This document shows positions 54,155 through 63,047 of a DNA stretch of 64,000 bases, piece after piece (positions within the stretch are counted from its first letter, which is position 1; each line of letters starts with the position of its first letter). The notes beneath the pieces are model-generated. The model was given only the letters and a program-made list of their open reading frames with translations, had not been told where the DNA came from and made no database searches. This DNA comes from Phycisphaeraceae bacterium (GTDB lineage Bacteria; Planctomycetota; Phycisphaerae; Phycisphaerales; Phycisphaeraceae): assembly GCA_020851465.1 (NCBI GenBank), contig JADZCR010000001.1, forward strand, positions 248,001-312,000. The letters are read 5' to 3'. A program made the position numbers and the translations under genes.

Positions 54155-54814
54155 TTATCGAGCACCGGTATCCCGGAACTTGCTGATGGTGGCGAATAAG
54201 AGCTTGAACTCCAGACTCAGACTCATGTTCTGAATGTAATGGAGGTCATATTCCAGCTTGCGACGGACGGAAGCGATGTCCGTATCGTAGCCATTCTTGA
54301 TTTGCGCCAAGCCAGTCAAGCCGGGCTTTACTGCGAGGCGTTTATCAAAGTCCGGTAACTCACGGCTGAGTTCTTCAAACATTTCCGGACGCTCTGGTCG
54401 CGGGCCGACGAGGCTCATTTCGCCACGGATAATGTTCACCAGCTGCGGCAGCTCGTCCACATGGCTTTTGCGCATCCACTTGCAGATGGGGATGATACGA
54501 GGGTCATCCTGTCCGGCACGCTGAGCCTTGCCGTGCTTTTCCGCATCGACGTACATGGAGCGCAGCTTGTAGATCGTGAATAAGCGACCATTAAGGCCGA
54601 CTCGAACCTGACGGTAGAGCACGGGGCCTTCGGGGTCGGAGATCTTGATCATCGCGGCACAAAGGCCCATGACCGGCAGAAACACCATCAGGGCGATGGT
54701 TCCGCCTACCAAGTCCATAAGCTCTTTGAAAAGCCTGAATTGACGACGGGCAACCTCCAGGAGGACGCCCCCACCACCGGCACCAACCATCACCATTGTC
54801 AACGGCTCAGGCAT
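54155..54814 (-). CDS. Priming undecaprenyl-phosphate sugar transferase
   Basis: A 219-residue bacterial sugar transferase (WcaJ/WbaP C-terminal type). It has one membrane segment (LVGGTIALMVFLPVMGLCAAMI), then KLRSM, a DELPQLVNIIRGEMSLVGPRP segment and the later VKPGLTGLAQI, all conserved in the catalytic domain. It transfers the first sugar phosphate to undecaprenyl phosphate. The long N-terminal membrane bundle of full-size family members is missing, so this is the short form. It is the first gene of the polysaccharide operon as read on the minus strand, with a ~580-nt leader region upstream. Confidence 0.9.
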   Translation of the reverse strand: MPEPLTMVMVGAGGGGVLLEVARRQFRLFKELMDLVGGTIALMVFLPVMGLCAAMIKISDPEGPVLYRQVRVGLNGRLFTIYKLRSMYVDAEKHGKAQRAGQDDPRIIPICKWMRKSHVDELPQLVNIIRGEMSLVGPRPERPEMFEELSRELPDFDKRLAVKPGLTGLAQIKNGYDTDIASVRRKLEYDLHYIQNMSLSLEFKLLFATISKFRDTGAR

Positions 54815-55396
54815 AATTCCTTCATCCCCTGCGTCTGCATTCGATCATGGTGGCGGCAACCCATCACGATCGCACGGCATCGAATGCGACTTCTTGCATT
54901 TCTCTGCTTAACTTCGGCCGCCCCACGCGGCCCCTTCAACCCAAGTCAAAGAATCGCACAAACTTCCCTGACATCCTCCGTCCGAGTAGCAGCACCACCC
55001 GGCTGCTTAACTCCTGACTGATTTTCACCAAAAAACGGGCAAACTAGCTATTCTCGCAAACCAGCCATCCTGGCTGATTACGACCTTTATCGCCTTCACG
55101 GAGTTTTGGTCCCCGACGGTCCGCCGTCGAAAATGACTTCCGCGTACGTCTATTAACGTACCCCATAGACTCTCGTTGTCAAAACAAACTACCCTGTTTT
55201 TAGTGATATTTTTTCATCCGATCAGCTCTAAATCCTTCATACAAGCCTTTACCAATTCATGATCAACGTTCAAAGATTCCCCATTTTCACAACCGCTGGG
55301 TGATCTCGATGACCTATCGCCGAACTTTCTCAACCAGACTTTCGACACCCTTTAACCCAGATCAACTAAATCCGGATTACTGCTCCGCTTAGGTGT
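54815..55396. other. 580-nt non-coding region upstream of the exopolysaccharide operon
   Basis: This stretch lies between the sugar transferase and the PrcB-domain lipoprotein, both read to the left. I see no convincing gene. Two compact perfect hairpins are present: cagcca-tcc-tggctg at 55062-55076 and cgacgg-tccg-ccgtcg at 55114-55129. The part from 55160 to 55370 is A/T-rich. It should hold the promoter of the polysaccharide operon and perhaps a structured 5' leader; I could not find a consensus sigma-54 or sigma-70 site with confidence. Confidence 0.45.
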
Positions 55397-55963
55397 TTAT
55401 GGCGTCGCTGGTTTCGTAGCCGCGGGAGTTGTTGTCGAGGTTTGCGCTTGAGAGCGAGGTGCGACCAGAAATGGATCGCCTTGCTTCTGGTCTGTGACCG
55501 ACTCGATTTCCGAGAGTACCTGTTTGATGCCCTCCTGTCGGGTGATGACGACCGCTTCGTATGGATACGACGCAGCCTTCTTCGCTGTCGCATCCTGGCT
55601 TGGTCGGTTCGCCCTTCCCTGCACATAAAGGCGGTCGCCCTTGCGTTGAATATTGTCAATACGCACCCAGTAGCCGTGGATCGGTTGTTCTCCAAGGGCT
55701 ACGACCACCAGAGTCTGATTGGCAAAATCAACCGGAGCTTGCGCGAGAGACGATGCTCCCGTCCTGAGAAGTTCCTCTTCGCTGGTAATAAGTGTCACGA
55801 GCGGCACGTTCAGGGCTGCATCTTCACCGGCCATGCGACTCAGGATGCGCACGCGCTCGCCGCTCTGGTCGTCATGTTCGGGCAGCATCCCGGACGGATT
55901 TTTCTGACAAGCCGCCGTCGCAAACAGCAGCACCAGACCAATTGCCGAGAACACTTTTTTCAT
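55397..55963 (-). CDS. Lipoprotein with PrcB C-terminal-like domain
   Basis: A 188-residue lipoprotein. The signal peptide MKKVFSAIGLVLLFATAAC ends at the lipobox Cys19. The segment VDFANQTLVVVALGEQPIHGYWVRIDNI and the later SYPYEAVVITR match the pattern of the PrcB_C domain (found in the PrcB component of a Treponema protease complex). Its function is otherwise unknown. I chose the ATG at 55963 since aaggggt lies just upstream. It is read in the direction of the polysaccharide operon but is separated from it by the 580-nt gap. Confidence 0.7.
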   Translation of the reverse strand: MKKVFSAIGLVLLFATAACQKNPSGMLPEHDDQSGERVRILSRMAGEDAALNVPLVTLITSEEELLRTGASSLAQAPVDFANQTLVVVALGEQPIHGYWVRIDNIQRKGDRLYVQGRANRPSQDATAKKAASYPYEAVVITRQEGIKQVLSEIESVTDQKQGDPFLVAPRSQAQTSTTTPAATKPATP

Positions 55964-56021
55964 CACTACCCCTTGTTTGGCGTGACCGCAGGCGGCGCGA
56001 TCCCGCCCTGTCACCTGTGTT

Positions 56022-56696
56022 CTACCGTTTCCGCAAGATCATGCCGTGGAACGGCCGGCCCTCGCGGCGATACTTCCGCTCAAAGTTTGTTCCCACCAGC
56101 TCGCCCTCACCCGCAGATTCAGGACTCTCGAACGGCAACGAGTCGAATAGCTCCGTAACCTTGCTCGCATGGTCAACCATCCACGCAAAATAGTCGCTGT
56201 GATCGGTCGCGATGCGCAACAGACCCTGCGGCTCAAGTACGCGATGCGCTTGACGCAGGAACGGCACCTGCACCAAGCGTCGTTTGTTGTGCCTGGCTTT
56301 AGGCCACGGATCGGGAAAGTAGATGTGCATCTGTCGCAGGCACGCATCGGCTAGACGATCACGGACAAACGCTCCCGCCTCCGTCCGCAGCAGACGGACG
56401 TTTTCCAGTCCGTGACGACGACATCGGTCAGCTGCGAATTTCCAGTATTGCATCGCCCACTCGATGCCGACGTAATTCACCTCCGGCGTCTTCTTTGCCT
56501 GATTCAGCAAAAACGTCCCCTTGCCGGACCCTATCTCCAACTCCAGCGGAAGCTGCGCTCGCGCTGGACCAAACCATGCTTTGAGATCGACAGGAGAAGG
56601 CCCCTGCCCGGAAGCGGGCGTCGGGGGCAGTTGATCTTGAAGGATGCCGATGTGCCCGACATCGAGCGTCTTGCCGTGAGAAAGCGAAAACCCCAT
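56022..56696 (-). CDS. trmB: tRNA (guanine-N7)-methyltransferase
   Basis: A 224-residue SAM-dependent enzyme that methylates G46 in the variable loop of tRNAs. SAM motif I is LELEIGSGKGTFL, and the TrmB hallmark QMHIYFPDPWPKARHNKRRL is present, followed by the C-terminal GTNFERKY. The ATG at 56696 begins the family's normal N-terminus. The frame stays open far upstream over the plus-strand propeller gene, but that part is not coding-like. It converges with nothing and is divergent from the propeller gene (128 nt). Confidence 0.93.
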   Translation of the reverse strand: MGFSLSHGKTLDVGHIGILQDQLPPTPASGQGPSPVDLKAWFGPARAQLPLELEIGSGKGTFLLNQAKKTPEVNYVGIEWAMQYWKFAADRCRRHGLENVRLLRTEAGAFVRDRLADACLRQMHIYFPDPWPKARHNKRRLVQVPFLRQAHRVLEPQGLLRIATDHSDYFAWMVDHASKVTELFDSLPFESPESAGEGELVGTNFERKYRREGRPFHGMILRKR

Positions 56697-56824
56697 GAAC
56701 GAAAGAATATCGCAACGCCTCGGTCCCGCGAAATCAACCGCGCCGCGGGCGGAACCAGACGGTTGACTCGCTGATTGGTCCTTCCAGCTAAACTTTCCCG
56801 CTTCGCCCCACCGGAAATCATGCC

Positions 56825-58708
56825 ATGACCGCCATCGTCCACGAGCTTGGTATTCCTGTGAAGTCTGCCAACTGGGTTCGACTGCTGCCTGGACAAAACG
56901 CCAAAGGAGAACCGATCCTGCTCGCCACCATGGGGCAGGACAATGGCGGGTTTTTCGTCTGCGACATCGACCTGAAAACCGGCCATTGCACGCAGTACGC
57001 TTCCAATGTTCCCTCCTCAAACTTCCCGACCGCGGCTTACATGAACCCCTCGACGGGCGTGCTTTATGTCGGAGGCGCATATTCCGGCCACCTTCATCGT
57101 TACGACCCCAACGCACCCCGCCAGTCTCGACAACTCGAAGACCTGGGACCCATCGACCCGGAACTGTGCAGCTTTCCCTGCCGAATCGACGAAGCGACCG
57201 ACGGCTCCATCTACATCGGCGGCTATGGAGGAGCGTCACTGACGCGCTTTGATCCGGCGACCAAACAATTCACCCGACACGGCAGGCTCGATCAGACCGA
57301 TCAATACCTTTATCCGTTCTGCGGTAAGGATGGCACCGTTGCTGCGGTCGTGCGCGTCTGCTTTGTCCATGTCGTCGTCTTCAACCCGCGAACCGGTGAG
57401 CATAAAACCGTCGGGCCGACCATCAACGTCAATGACGCTGGCAAAGGCTCACTGGATGGATCCAAACTCGATCTGATCCGAGGCGTCGATGGCTTGCTTT
57501 ACATCAAATCCAGCTCTGGAAACTTTCGTCTGAGCGGAATGGATGCGGTTCCGGTTGAGCAGGTGCCCGATGCTGAACCCGCCCCAGCGCTGCCCGACGG
57601 CACGCGCGCGGAGTTTCTCGACGCACAGGCCCAGGTTTATCGCCGCGTGCAGATCACTCCTCCAAACAGCTCACCGCGCCAACTAATGCTGGACTGGGAA
57701 GGTCTGGGCACCTCGATCTACATGGTTCATGCTGGGTTTGACGGAAAGCTCTACGGGTCGAGCATCCTGCCTGAGCACTTCTTCCGTTGTAATCCTGACG
57801 GCTCCGACATGATCGATCTGGGACAGTGCAGCGTTTCGACGGGCGAAGCCTACTCCATGGGTAATCTCGACGGAAAGATTTACATCGCCTCGTATCCCGG
57901 AGCACGGCTGTCGATTTATGACCCTTCCAAGCCGTACAACTTCGGCGAAGAGCCTGGCTCCAATCCGCGCGATATCGGCCGAATCGATCAGGTCGCCTTT
58001 CGTCCACGCGCAATGCTGACCGGGCCAGCAGGCAAGGTGTGGATCGGCTCCGTGCCCGATTATGGAATGTGGGGCGGCACGCTCGTCCATTTCGACCCCA
58101 AGACCGAAAAAATTGTCAGCCATCGCAACATCGTGCAGGACGCCAGCGTGATCGCTCTAACGTGGCTGCCCAAGCTCGGCCAGATACTCGTCGGCCTGGG
58201 CATTCAGGGCGGCAGCGGCACCACCCCGCGCATCAATTCCGTGCCCTTCGTGTGGTGGGATCCCTTTGCGGATCGCGCGACAGCCAGTGACACACTGGGC
58301 TTTGAACATCTCGAAGGCGTCTCCGCACTCTTGACCGCTGATGATGGCAACGTCTATGCAACCGTCCGCGCGAGGAATAAAACCGAAGCCGGCGCAGCTA
58401 CGTTCACCTGGGAACTCCTCCTGATTGATCCTGCTGCTCGGCGCATCATCAGCCGCAATCCGTTTCAGCCGGAAGATCGCTCGCCCGTCGAGTGCGGCTT
58501 GCTCCACGGCCCCAACGGAGCAATCTACGGAGCGACAACCATGTGTATTTACCGGATTCCGCGGGGCACGACTGAGCGTCAAGTGATCTGGCGCGCCACG
58601 AATGAAAACACCGACGAGCACCTCTATGCGATTCCGGCTGTAATCGGTAATCGCTATTACTTCAACGCCAAGCACCGACTGAGATATCTCGAATTACCCT
58701 CGAAGTAA
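56825..58708 (+). CDS. Predicted cytoplasmic beta-propeller protein
   Basis: A 627-residue protein without signal peptide or membrane helix. Repeats of about 45-60 residues with phrases such as LYVGGAYSGHLHRYDP, SIYIGGYGGASLTRFDP, LDGKIYIASYPGARLSIYDP and KVWIGSVPDYGMWGGTLVHFDP show a multi-bladed propeller of the SMP-30/Vgb/PQQ kind. No catalytic residues can be named, so a function is not assigned. It lies between trmB and the polysaccharide deacetylase but on the opposite strand, so it is not part of that operon. Confidence 0.7.
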   Translation: MTAIVHELGIPVKSANWVRLLPGQNAKGEPILLATMGQDNGGFFVCDIDLKTGHCTQYASNVPSSNFPTAAYMNPSTGVLYVGGAYSGHLHRYDPNAPRQSRQLEDLGPIDPELCSFPCRIDEATDGSIYIGGYGGASLTRFDPATKQFTRHGRLDQTDQYLYPFCGKDGTVAAVVRVCFVHVVVFNPRTGEHKTVGPTINVNDAGKGSLDGSKLDLIRGVDGLLYIKSSSGNFRLSGMDAVPVEQVPDAEPAPALPDGTRAEFLDAQAQVYRRVQITPPNSSPRQLMLDWEGLGTSIYMVHAGFDGKLYGSSILPEHFFRCNPDGSDMIDLGQCSVSTGEAYSMGNLDGKIYIASYPGARLSIYDPSKPYNFGEEPGSNPRDIGRIDQVAFRPRAMLTGPAGKVWIGSVPDYGMWGGTLVHFDPKTEKIVSHRNIVQDASVIALTWLPKLGQILVGLGIQGGSGTTPRINSVPFVWWDPFADRATASDTLGFEHLEGVSALLTADDGNVYATVRARNKTEAGAATFTWELLLIDPAARRIISRNPFQPEDRSPVECGLLHGPNGAIYGATTMCIYRIPRGTTERQVIWRATNENTDEHLYAIPAVIGNRYYFNAKHRLRYLELPSK

Positions 58709-58737
58709 CCGTGCGGTCAGGCGGCTTTATTTCGCGA

Positions 58738-59637
58738 TTACGACGACAGCGTAAAGACGCTTGAGCGGGCGGCGATGGCGCGTAGCTCCGGCAGGGCGTC
58801 GGCAATCGCGCTCCAGCGTGCGGGCTGCGACATGATGCTGTCGAGCTTTCGAGCTGCGCCGGACAGCCCCGTATAGGTACGAATTTTTCCTGTTCGGGAC
58901 AGAGGCATCTTCGGCATCTGCGGGTCAAACTCCCACGGATGGAAATAGAGCACCGCCGGCCGATTGGCACCGCGGGCCTGTGACAAGCCTCGGTTCATGA
59001 ACCACAGCGGCAGAAGTCGAAAATACCCGCCGCCCGCAACGGCGAGCTTGCGCTTTCCAATCATCCACGTCAGCGGGGGCACTTCGAGAATCTCCGCCCC
59101 GCCGGTGCGACCGCGCACGAGAAACGGCTGCTCCGGCGCGGATGGCACGCCATAGGCAGGATGCACCACGGGAAAAATCGAAGCGTCATAGGCAAACCCC
59201 GACTCCACCAGCACATCAATCGCCCACGCGGTCTGAGGTACGACGCTGAATGTCGGCGCGCGGTATCCGATGACCTGTCTACCTGTCTGGTCCTCTAGCA
59301 ATCGCTTGCTGGTCAGCAGATCCTCTCGAAACGAGGCTGCGTCGAGCCGGTGCAACCGATCATGACCGGTGCCATGGCTGGCGATCTCGTGCCCGGACGC
59401 GGCGATTTTTTTAGCGATGGTCGGATTGCGCCTCGCGACGTCTCCGAGAATAAACCATGTGCCCTTCTGGTTGTGTTTCGCGTAAAGCTCAAGCAACAAG
59501 TCCACGTTTCGTTCAACGCGCGACGGCCACTCTCCCCACGATGACCGAGGCACCGCGCGATACGCAGCCTCGATGTGGAAGTATTCCTCCACATCAATCG
59601 TCACGCTGCGCAGGGGTAGATTCTGGCTTGCGGTCAT
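58738..59637 (-). CDS. XrtA-system polysaccharide deacetylase (NodB domain plus DUF3473)
   Basis: A 299-residue enzyme that removes N- or O-acetyl groups from the exported polymer or its precursor. The NodB domain begins SVTIDVEEYFHIE (first Asp) and has the metal histidines in IASHGTGHDRLH. RAPTFSV follows, then the C-terminal DUF3473-type part (GGGYFRLLPLWF, YFHPWEFD). This domain pair is specific to PEP-CTERM/XrtA loci (TIGR03006-like). It lies about 4 kb upstream of the main polysaccharide operon on the same strand, separated by trmB and the PrcB-domain gene. Confidence 0.92.
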   Translation of the reverse strand: MTASQNLPLRSVTIDVEEYFHIEAAYRAVPRSSWGEWPSRVERNVDLLLELYAKHNQKGTWFILGDVARRNPTIAKKIAASGHEIASHGTGHDRLHRLDAASFREDLLTSKRLLEDQTGRQVIGYRAPTFSVVPQTAWAIDVLVESGFAYDASIFPVVHPAYGVPSAPEQPFLVRGRTGGAEILEVPPLTWMIGKRKLAVAGGGYFRLLPLWFMNRGLSQARGANRPAVLYFHPWEFDPQMPKMPLSRTGKIRTYTGLSGAARKLDSIMSQPARWSAIADALPELRAIAARSSVFTLSS

Positions 59638-59802
59638 ATGGGGAAACCTTAGCTGCCGAAAAGCTCACAAGAGTCTAAATCGTTCCGCGATCCCTCTCTG
59701 CCGGGGTATTCAGGCCTTCCGGGAATGCCGCTTTGGAGGCAATCCCGCAACGAAAAGTCTCACTCATCTTCGGCAGACCGGCCCGTTCACTACAATGATC
59801 GC

Positions 59803-61317
59803 GTGGCGGATCACCCGGAATTCATCCTCACCAAAATCATCGCCACGGTCGGCCCCGCCTGTGCGACGCCTGCCATCATTATTCGACTCATCGAAGAAGG
59901 CGCCCGCGTCTTTCGCATCAATTTTTCGCACGGCACGCTGGACGACTTCGCCCGCTCTCTGGCGACGGTGCGCGAGGCGGCAAAACGCACCGGCTCGCAT
60001 GCAGCGGTGCTCGGCGACCTGTCCGGACCCAAAATCCGCATCGGGAAAGTCGTGGAGGCCGGCATCGAGCTGACGGTCGGCGACCGTGTTGAATTTCAGC
60101 GCGATCCCGTGGTCGCCACGGCTGCTGCAGCCGATCAGGCGGTCGTCTTTTCCACCACCTATCCCTCGCTCGTGGATGATGTGCAGCCGGGGGAACGACT
60201 GCTCATCGACGACGGTAACATACGGCTGCTGGTGATCGACAAAATCGGCGAAGGCCCCGCGGCGCGTCTGGTGGCTAATGTCACCGGCGGCGGGCGCGTC
60301 ACCTCCGCGAAAGGCCTGAACCTTCCCGATAACGCATCACTTTCCGTCCCTTCCCTGACCGAGCGCGATCGCCGTTGCGTCGAATGGGCGGTTACCAACG
60401 AGCTGGATTTTCTCGCCCTGAGTTTTGTGCGCAAGGCCGATGACGTGCGCCTGCTCAAATCACTGCTGCCGGTGCGCACGCCTAATCGCGCCTCGTGGAT
60501 TCCCGTCATCGCCAAGATTGAAAAGCCGCAGGCACTGGATGATCTGCCCGCCATCATCAACGAAGCGGACGGCGTGATGGTCGCCCGCGGTGATCTGGGC
60601 GTCGAAATGGATCTGGCTGAAGTACCCGGCATTCAGAAGCGCGTCATTGCACTGGCGCATGACTACGGCAAGCCGGTGATCGTCGCCACCCAGATGCTCC
60701 AAAGCATGATCGAGTCATCCAGCCCGACCCGCGCGGAGGTCAGCGATGTCGCCAACGCGATCTACGAAGGCGCTGACGCGGTGATGCTCAGCGGGGAGAC
60801 GGCTGTCGGCAGGTATCCCGTGCAGGCGGTACACACGATGGCGCGTGTCGCACTGGCGACGCAGCGACTCATCCATAGCGAGTGCCGGCCGTCACGACCG
60901 CCGGTGAAACTCCAGGAAACCCGCTACCGCACCGCAGCGTTAGCACATGGCGTCAGTGTCGTCGTCCGCGATCTGGACGCGAAACTGGTGCTCACCTGGT
61001 CTGAACTGGGAGGCGGAGCGCGCTATCTCTCACAAAACCGGCTGGGGGTTCCCATCCTGGCAGCGGGTTCCAATCCGGAAAGTCTGCGCAAAATGAGCCT
61101 GCTCTTTGGTGTCACCCCGATCGCCATGCCGCGCCCCGCCAGCAGCAATGAGTTCATCCTCAAAATGGACAGCCTCATCCGCGAAAAAGGTTGGGCAAAG
61201 ACAGGCGACGCCATCATCATCGTCAAGGGTGAACCGATCGGGACGCCCGGCGTGACCAATCAAATCCTGATCCACTACCTTGGCGATGTCGCGCGGGTGC
61301 AATGGCATCTCAAATAG
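59803..61317 (+). CDS. pyk: Pyruvate kinase
   Basis: A glycolytic enzyme making pyruvate and ATP from phosphoenolpyruvate and ADP. It shows TKIIATVGPA at the N-terminus, RINFSHGT, the active-site lysine segment IPVIAKIEKPQAL, ARGDLGVE, and the MLQSMIESSSPTRAEVSDVANA segment, all conserved. The C-terminal regulatory domain is present. I prefer the GTG at 59803 (504 residues), since homologues begin a few residues before TKIIATVGPA; the frame also opens at 59725 with an unlikely N-terminal extension. No Shine-Dalgarno clearly decides it. Confidence 0.93.
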   Translation: MADHPEFILTKIIATVGPACATPAIIIRLIEEGARVFRINFSHGTLDDFARSLATVREAAKRTGSHAAVLGDLSGPKIRIGKVVEAGIELTVGDRVEFQRDPVVATAAAADQAVVFSTTYPSLVDDVQPGERLLIDDGNIRLLVIDKIGEGPAARLVANVTGGGRVTSAKGLNLPDNASLSVPSLTERDRRCVEWAVTNELDFLALSFVRKADDVRLLKSLLPVRTPNRASWIPVIAKIEKPQALDDLPAIINEADGVMVARGDLGVEMDLAEVPGIQKRVIALAHDYGKPVIVATQMLQSMIESSSPTRAEVSDVANAIYEGADAVMLSGETAVGRYPVQAVHTMARVALATQRLIHSECRPSRPPVKLQETRYRTAALAHGVSVVVRDLDAKLVLTWSELGGGARYLSQNRLGVPILAAGSNPESLRKMSLLFGVTPIAMPRPASSNEFILKMDSLIREKGWAKTGDAIIIVKGEPIGTPGVTNQILIHYLGDVARVQWHLK

Positions 61318-61395
61318 TACCAGGATGAACAGCGTCGGAACCGCGGCGTTGAACACCTCATCCCGCTGTGCGGAGCGGAATCGTCTCGACTCTAA

Positions 61396-62997
61396 TCACG
61401 GCACATATCGTCCCGGCGCGATGATGCCCTGCGGGTCCAGCGCGGATCGGAGCTTCGCACAGGTGTCGAAAAAATCCGGCGCTGCTTCGTGAAGTTTGGC
61501 GTACCCTCCGGGACCGGTGCGGTATGGCGGATACCCTTCCTTCAACAGCGCAGCCATCAGCTCGCTGTAGCAGTCCTGTGCCCGTTGCGTCTGCGCCGCG
61601 TCGTTGCGGTCAAACGTAAAGTTGCTCACACAACACAATGCGCGACTGGTCACGAGCGTCATCGTGATTAAAAAGTCGAACCCGTGTTTGTGATAGATCG
61701 GCTCCATGATGTCCCTGATGCGGCAGGCGTGCTCACCGGTGGCGGGAGCTGTGGGCGAGGCCCAGACCAGGCCGACCTGATGATCCAGCGGATCGAGCGA
61801 AGCACTAGCGCGATTCGACTTCATCCAGAGGACGCCCTTGAGAAACTCATCAGAGGGGACGCCCTTGAGCAGGCCATAGGCCGGCTCGATGATCGGCAGA
61901 AGCTCCGCGGCCTTGGCTGCGAAGCCGAGCTTTTTAAGACGGGGGAGCGCACGCTGCGCGGTGGCGAGCATGCGGTCACCCAGAAAGATAACGCGGTAGC
62001 CGCGCATTGCCGTGCGGATTGCTCGCTTGATCGCCGCAACGGTGCCGCCTGCGCCGCCGGTTCCGTAAATTCCGCCGCTGACATTCCACGCCCCGATGTC
62101 CAGCTCGCGCACGATGGCGCTTCGGACCTCCGGCGGGATGGGTGTGCGGCCGCCGGTACGATCGTAGGGATAAGCGATGCGCGATGAAAACACCCGTACA
62201 TCGTTGGCGATATGCACAGCGCTGCGGAGCAGACCCTGAAGACGCAGCGGCGTGAGACGATCCACCAGGTCCGCCAGTTTCGAGGCATCGGGTGTCGAAA
62301 CGAAAAAGGCAGAGAACGACTCCGGCCGCGGCATCAAGCCTACGGTCGCCCGCGTCACGATGCCGAAGTTCGACTGAGAAAACAATCCGTCGAGCACCGG
62401 CCCCACGCCATAGGGATACGCATGAGTCGCCTGCGCACCGGCAAATGCGCCATAGCCGGTGCGCAGAATCCGACCGTCGGCCAGCACCGCTTCCAGCGCG
62501 CCGGTCTGGTGGTAATGATCGCCCACAGGCGTGTGACCAAAGCCGCGATCCAGCGCATTTCCCAACACGCTCGACTCCGGGCCGGCACCGGTCGCATCCA
62601 TCCAGAGGTTGGGAAAATTCTGGCGCAGGTATTGATAAAGCTGCGCCTGTGTGACACCAGGCTCGATGACGGCATAGCACAAGGTTTCATTGACTTCGTA
62701 AATCTGATTCATCCGCGCCAGGTCCACGACGATTTGGCCGTCGCTCGGCGCGGTGCGGTCGCCATAGCCCCAGTTTCTTCCGCGCGAAATCGGATACAGC
62801 GACAGACCGCATCGCTTCGCGATCCGCACGACCTGCTGTACCTGCGCCGTATCGAAGGGATACACGATGCTGCGGGGCGTCGTCGTCGCGGGCAGCGTGG
62901 TTCGCGCATAGCGCGCGATTGTCTCGGCATCATCGCGCACATGCTCTGCGCCCAGAGCAGCAATCAACTCGGATTTTGCGGTTGCCCAGTCCAGCAT
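61396..62997 (-). CDS. FAD-binding oxidoreductase of the VAO/p-cresol methylhydroxylase type
   Basis: A 533-residue flavoprotein of the vanillyl-alcohol oxidase/4-cresol dehydrogenase family. The FAD-binding PCMH domain includes LYPISRGRNWGYGDRTAP, MNQIYEVNETLCYAVIEPGVT and the VLGNALDRGFGHTPVGDH segment. The substrate domain with a typical C-terminal GYAKLHEA completes the family length. Members oxidise para-substituted phenols or related alcohols, but also other substrates; the present one is unknown. A class III aminotransferase gene lies 50 nt upstream on the same strand, so both probably belong to one unknown pathway. Confidence 0.85.
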   Translation of the reverse strand: MLDWATAKSELIAALGAEHVRDDAETIARYARTTLPATTTPRSIVYPFDTAQVQQVVRIAKRCGLSLYPISRGRNWGYGDRTAPSDGQIVVDLARMNQIYEVNETLCYAVIEPGVTQAQLYQYLRQNFPNLWMDATGAGPESSVLGNALDRGFGHTPVGDHYHQTGALEAVLADGRILRTGYGAFAGAQATHAYPYGVGPVLDGLFSQSNFGIVTRATVGLMPRPESFSAFFVSTPDASKLADLVDRLTPLRLQGLLRSAVHIANDVRVFSSRIAYPYDRTGGRTPIPPEVRSAIVRELDIGAWNVSGGIYGTGGAGGTVAAIKRAIRTAMRGYRVIFLGDRMLATAQRALPRLKKLGFAAKAAELLPIIEPAYGLLKGVPSDEFLKGVLWMKSNRASASLDPLDHQVGLVWASPTAPATGEHACRIRDIMEPIYHKHGFDFLITMTLVTSRALCCVSNFTFDRNDAAQTQRAQDCYSELMAALLKEGYPPYRTGPGGYAKLHEAAPDFFDTCAKLRSALDPQGIIAPGRYVP

Positions 62998-63047
62998 GTG
63001 GGAAAGGATAAAGGATCGACCGCCTGATCGGATAGCCAGCCTCCCGA

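Noticed and set aside
56697..57239. Upstream extension of the trmB frame
   Set aside because: Arg/Trp/Ser-rich, antisense to the propeller gene; trmB homologues start at the ATG at 56696.
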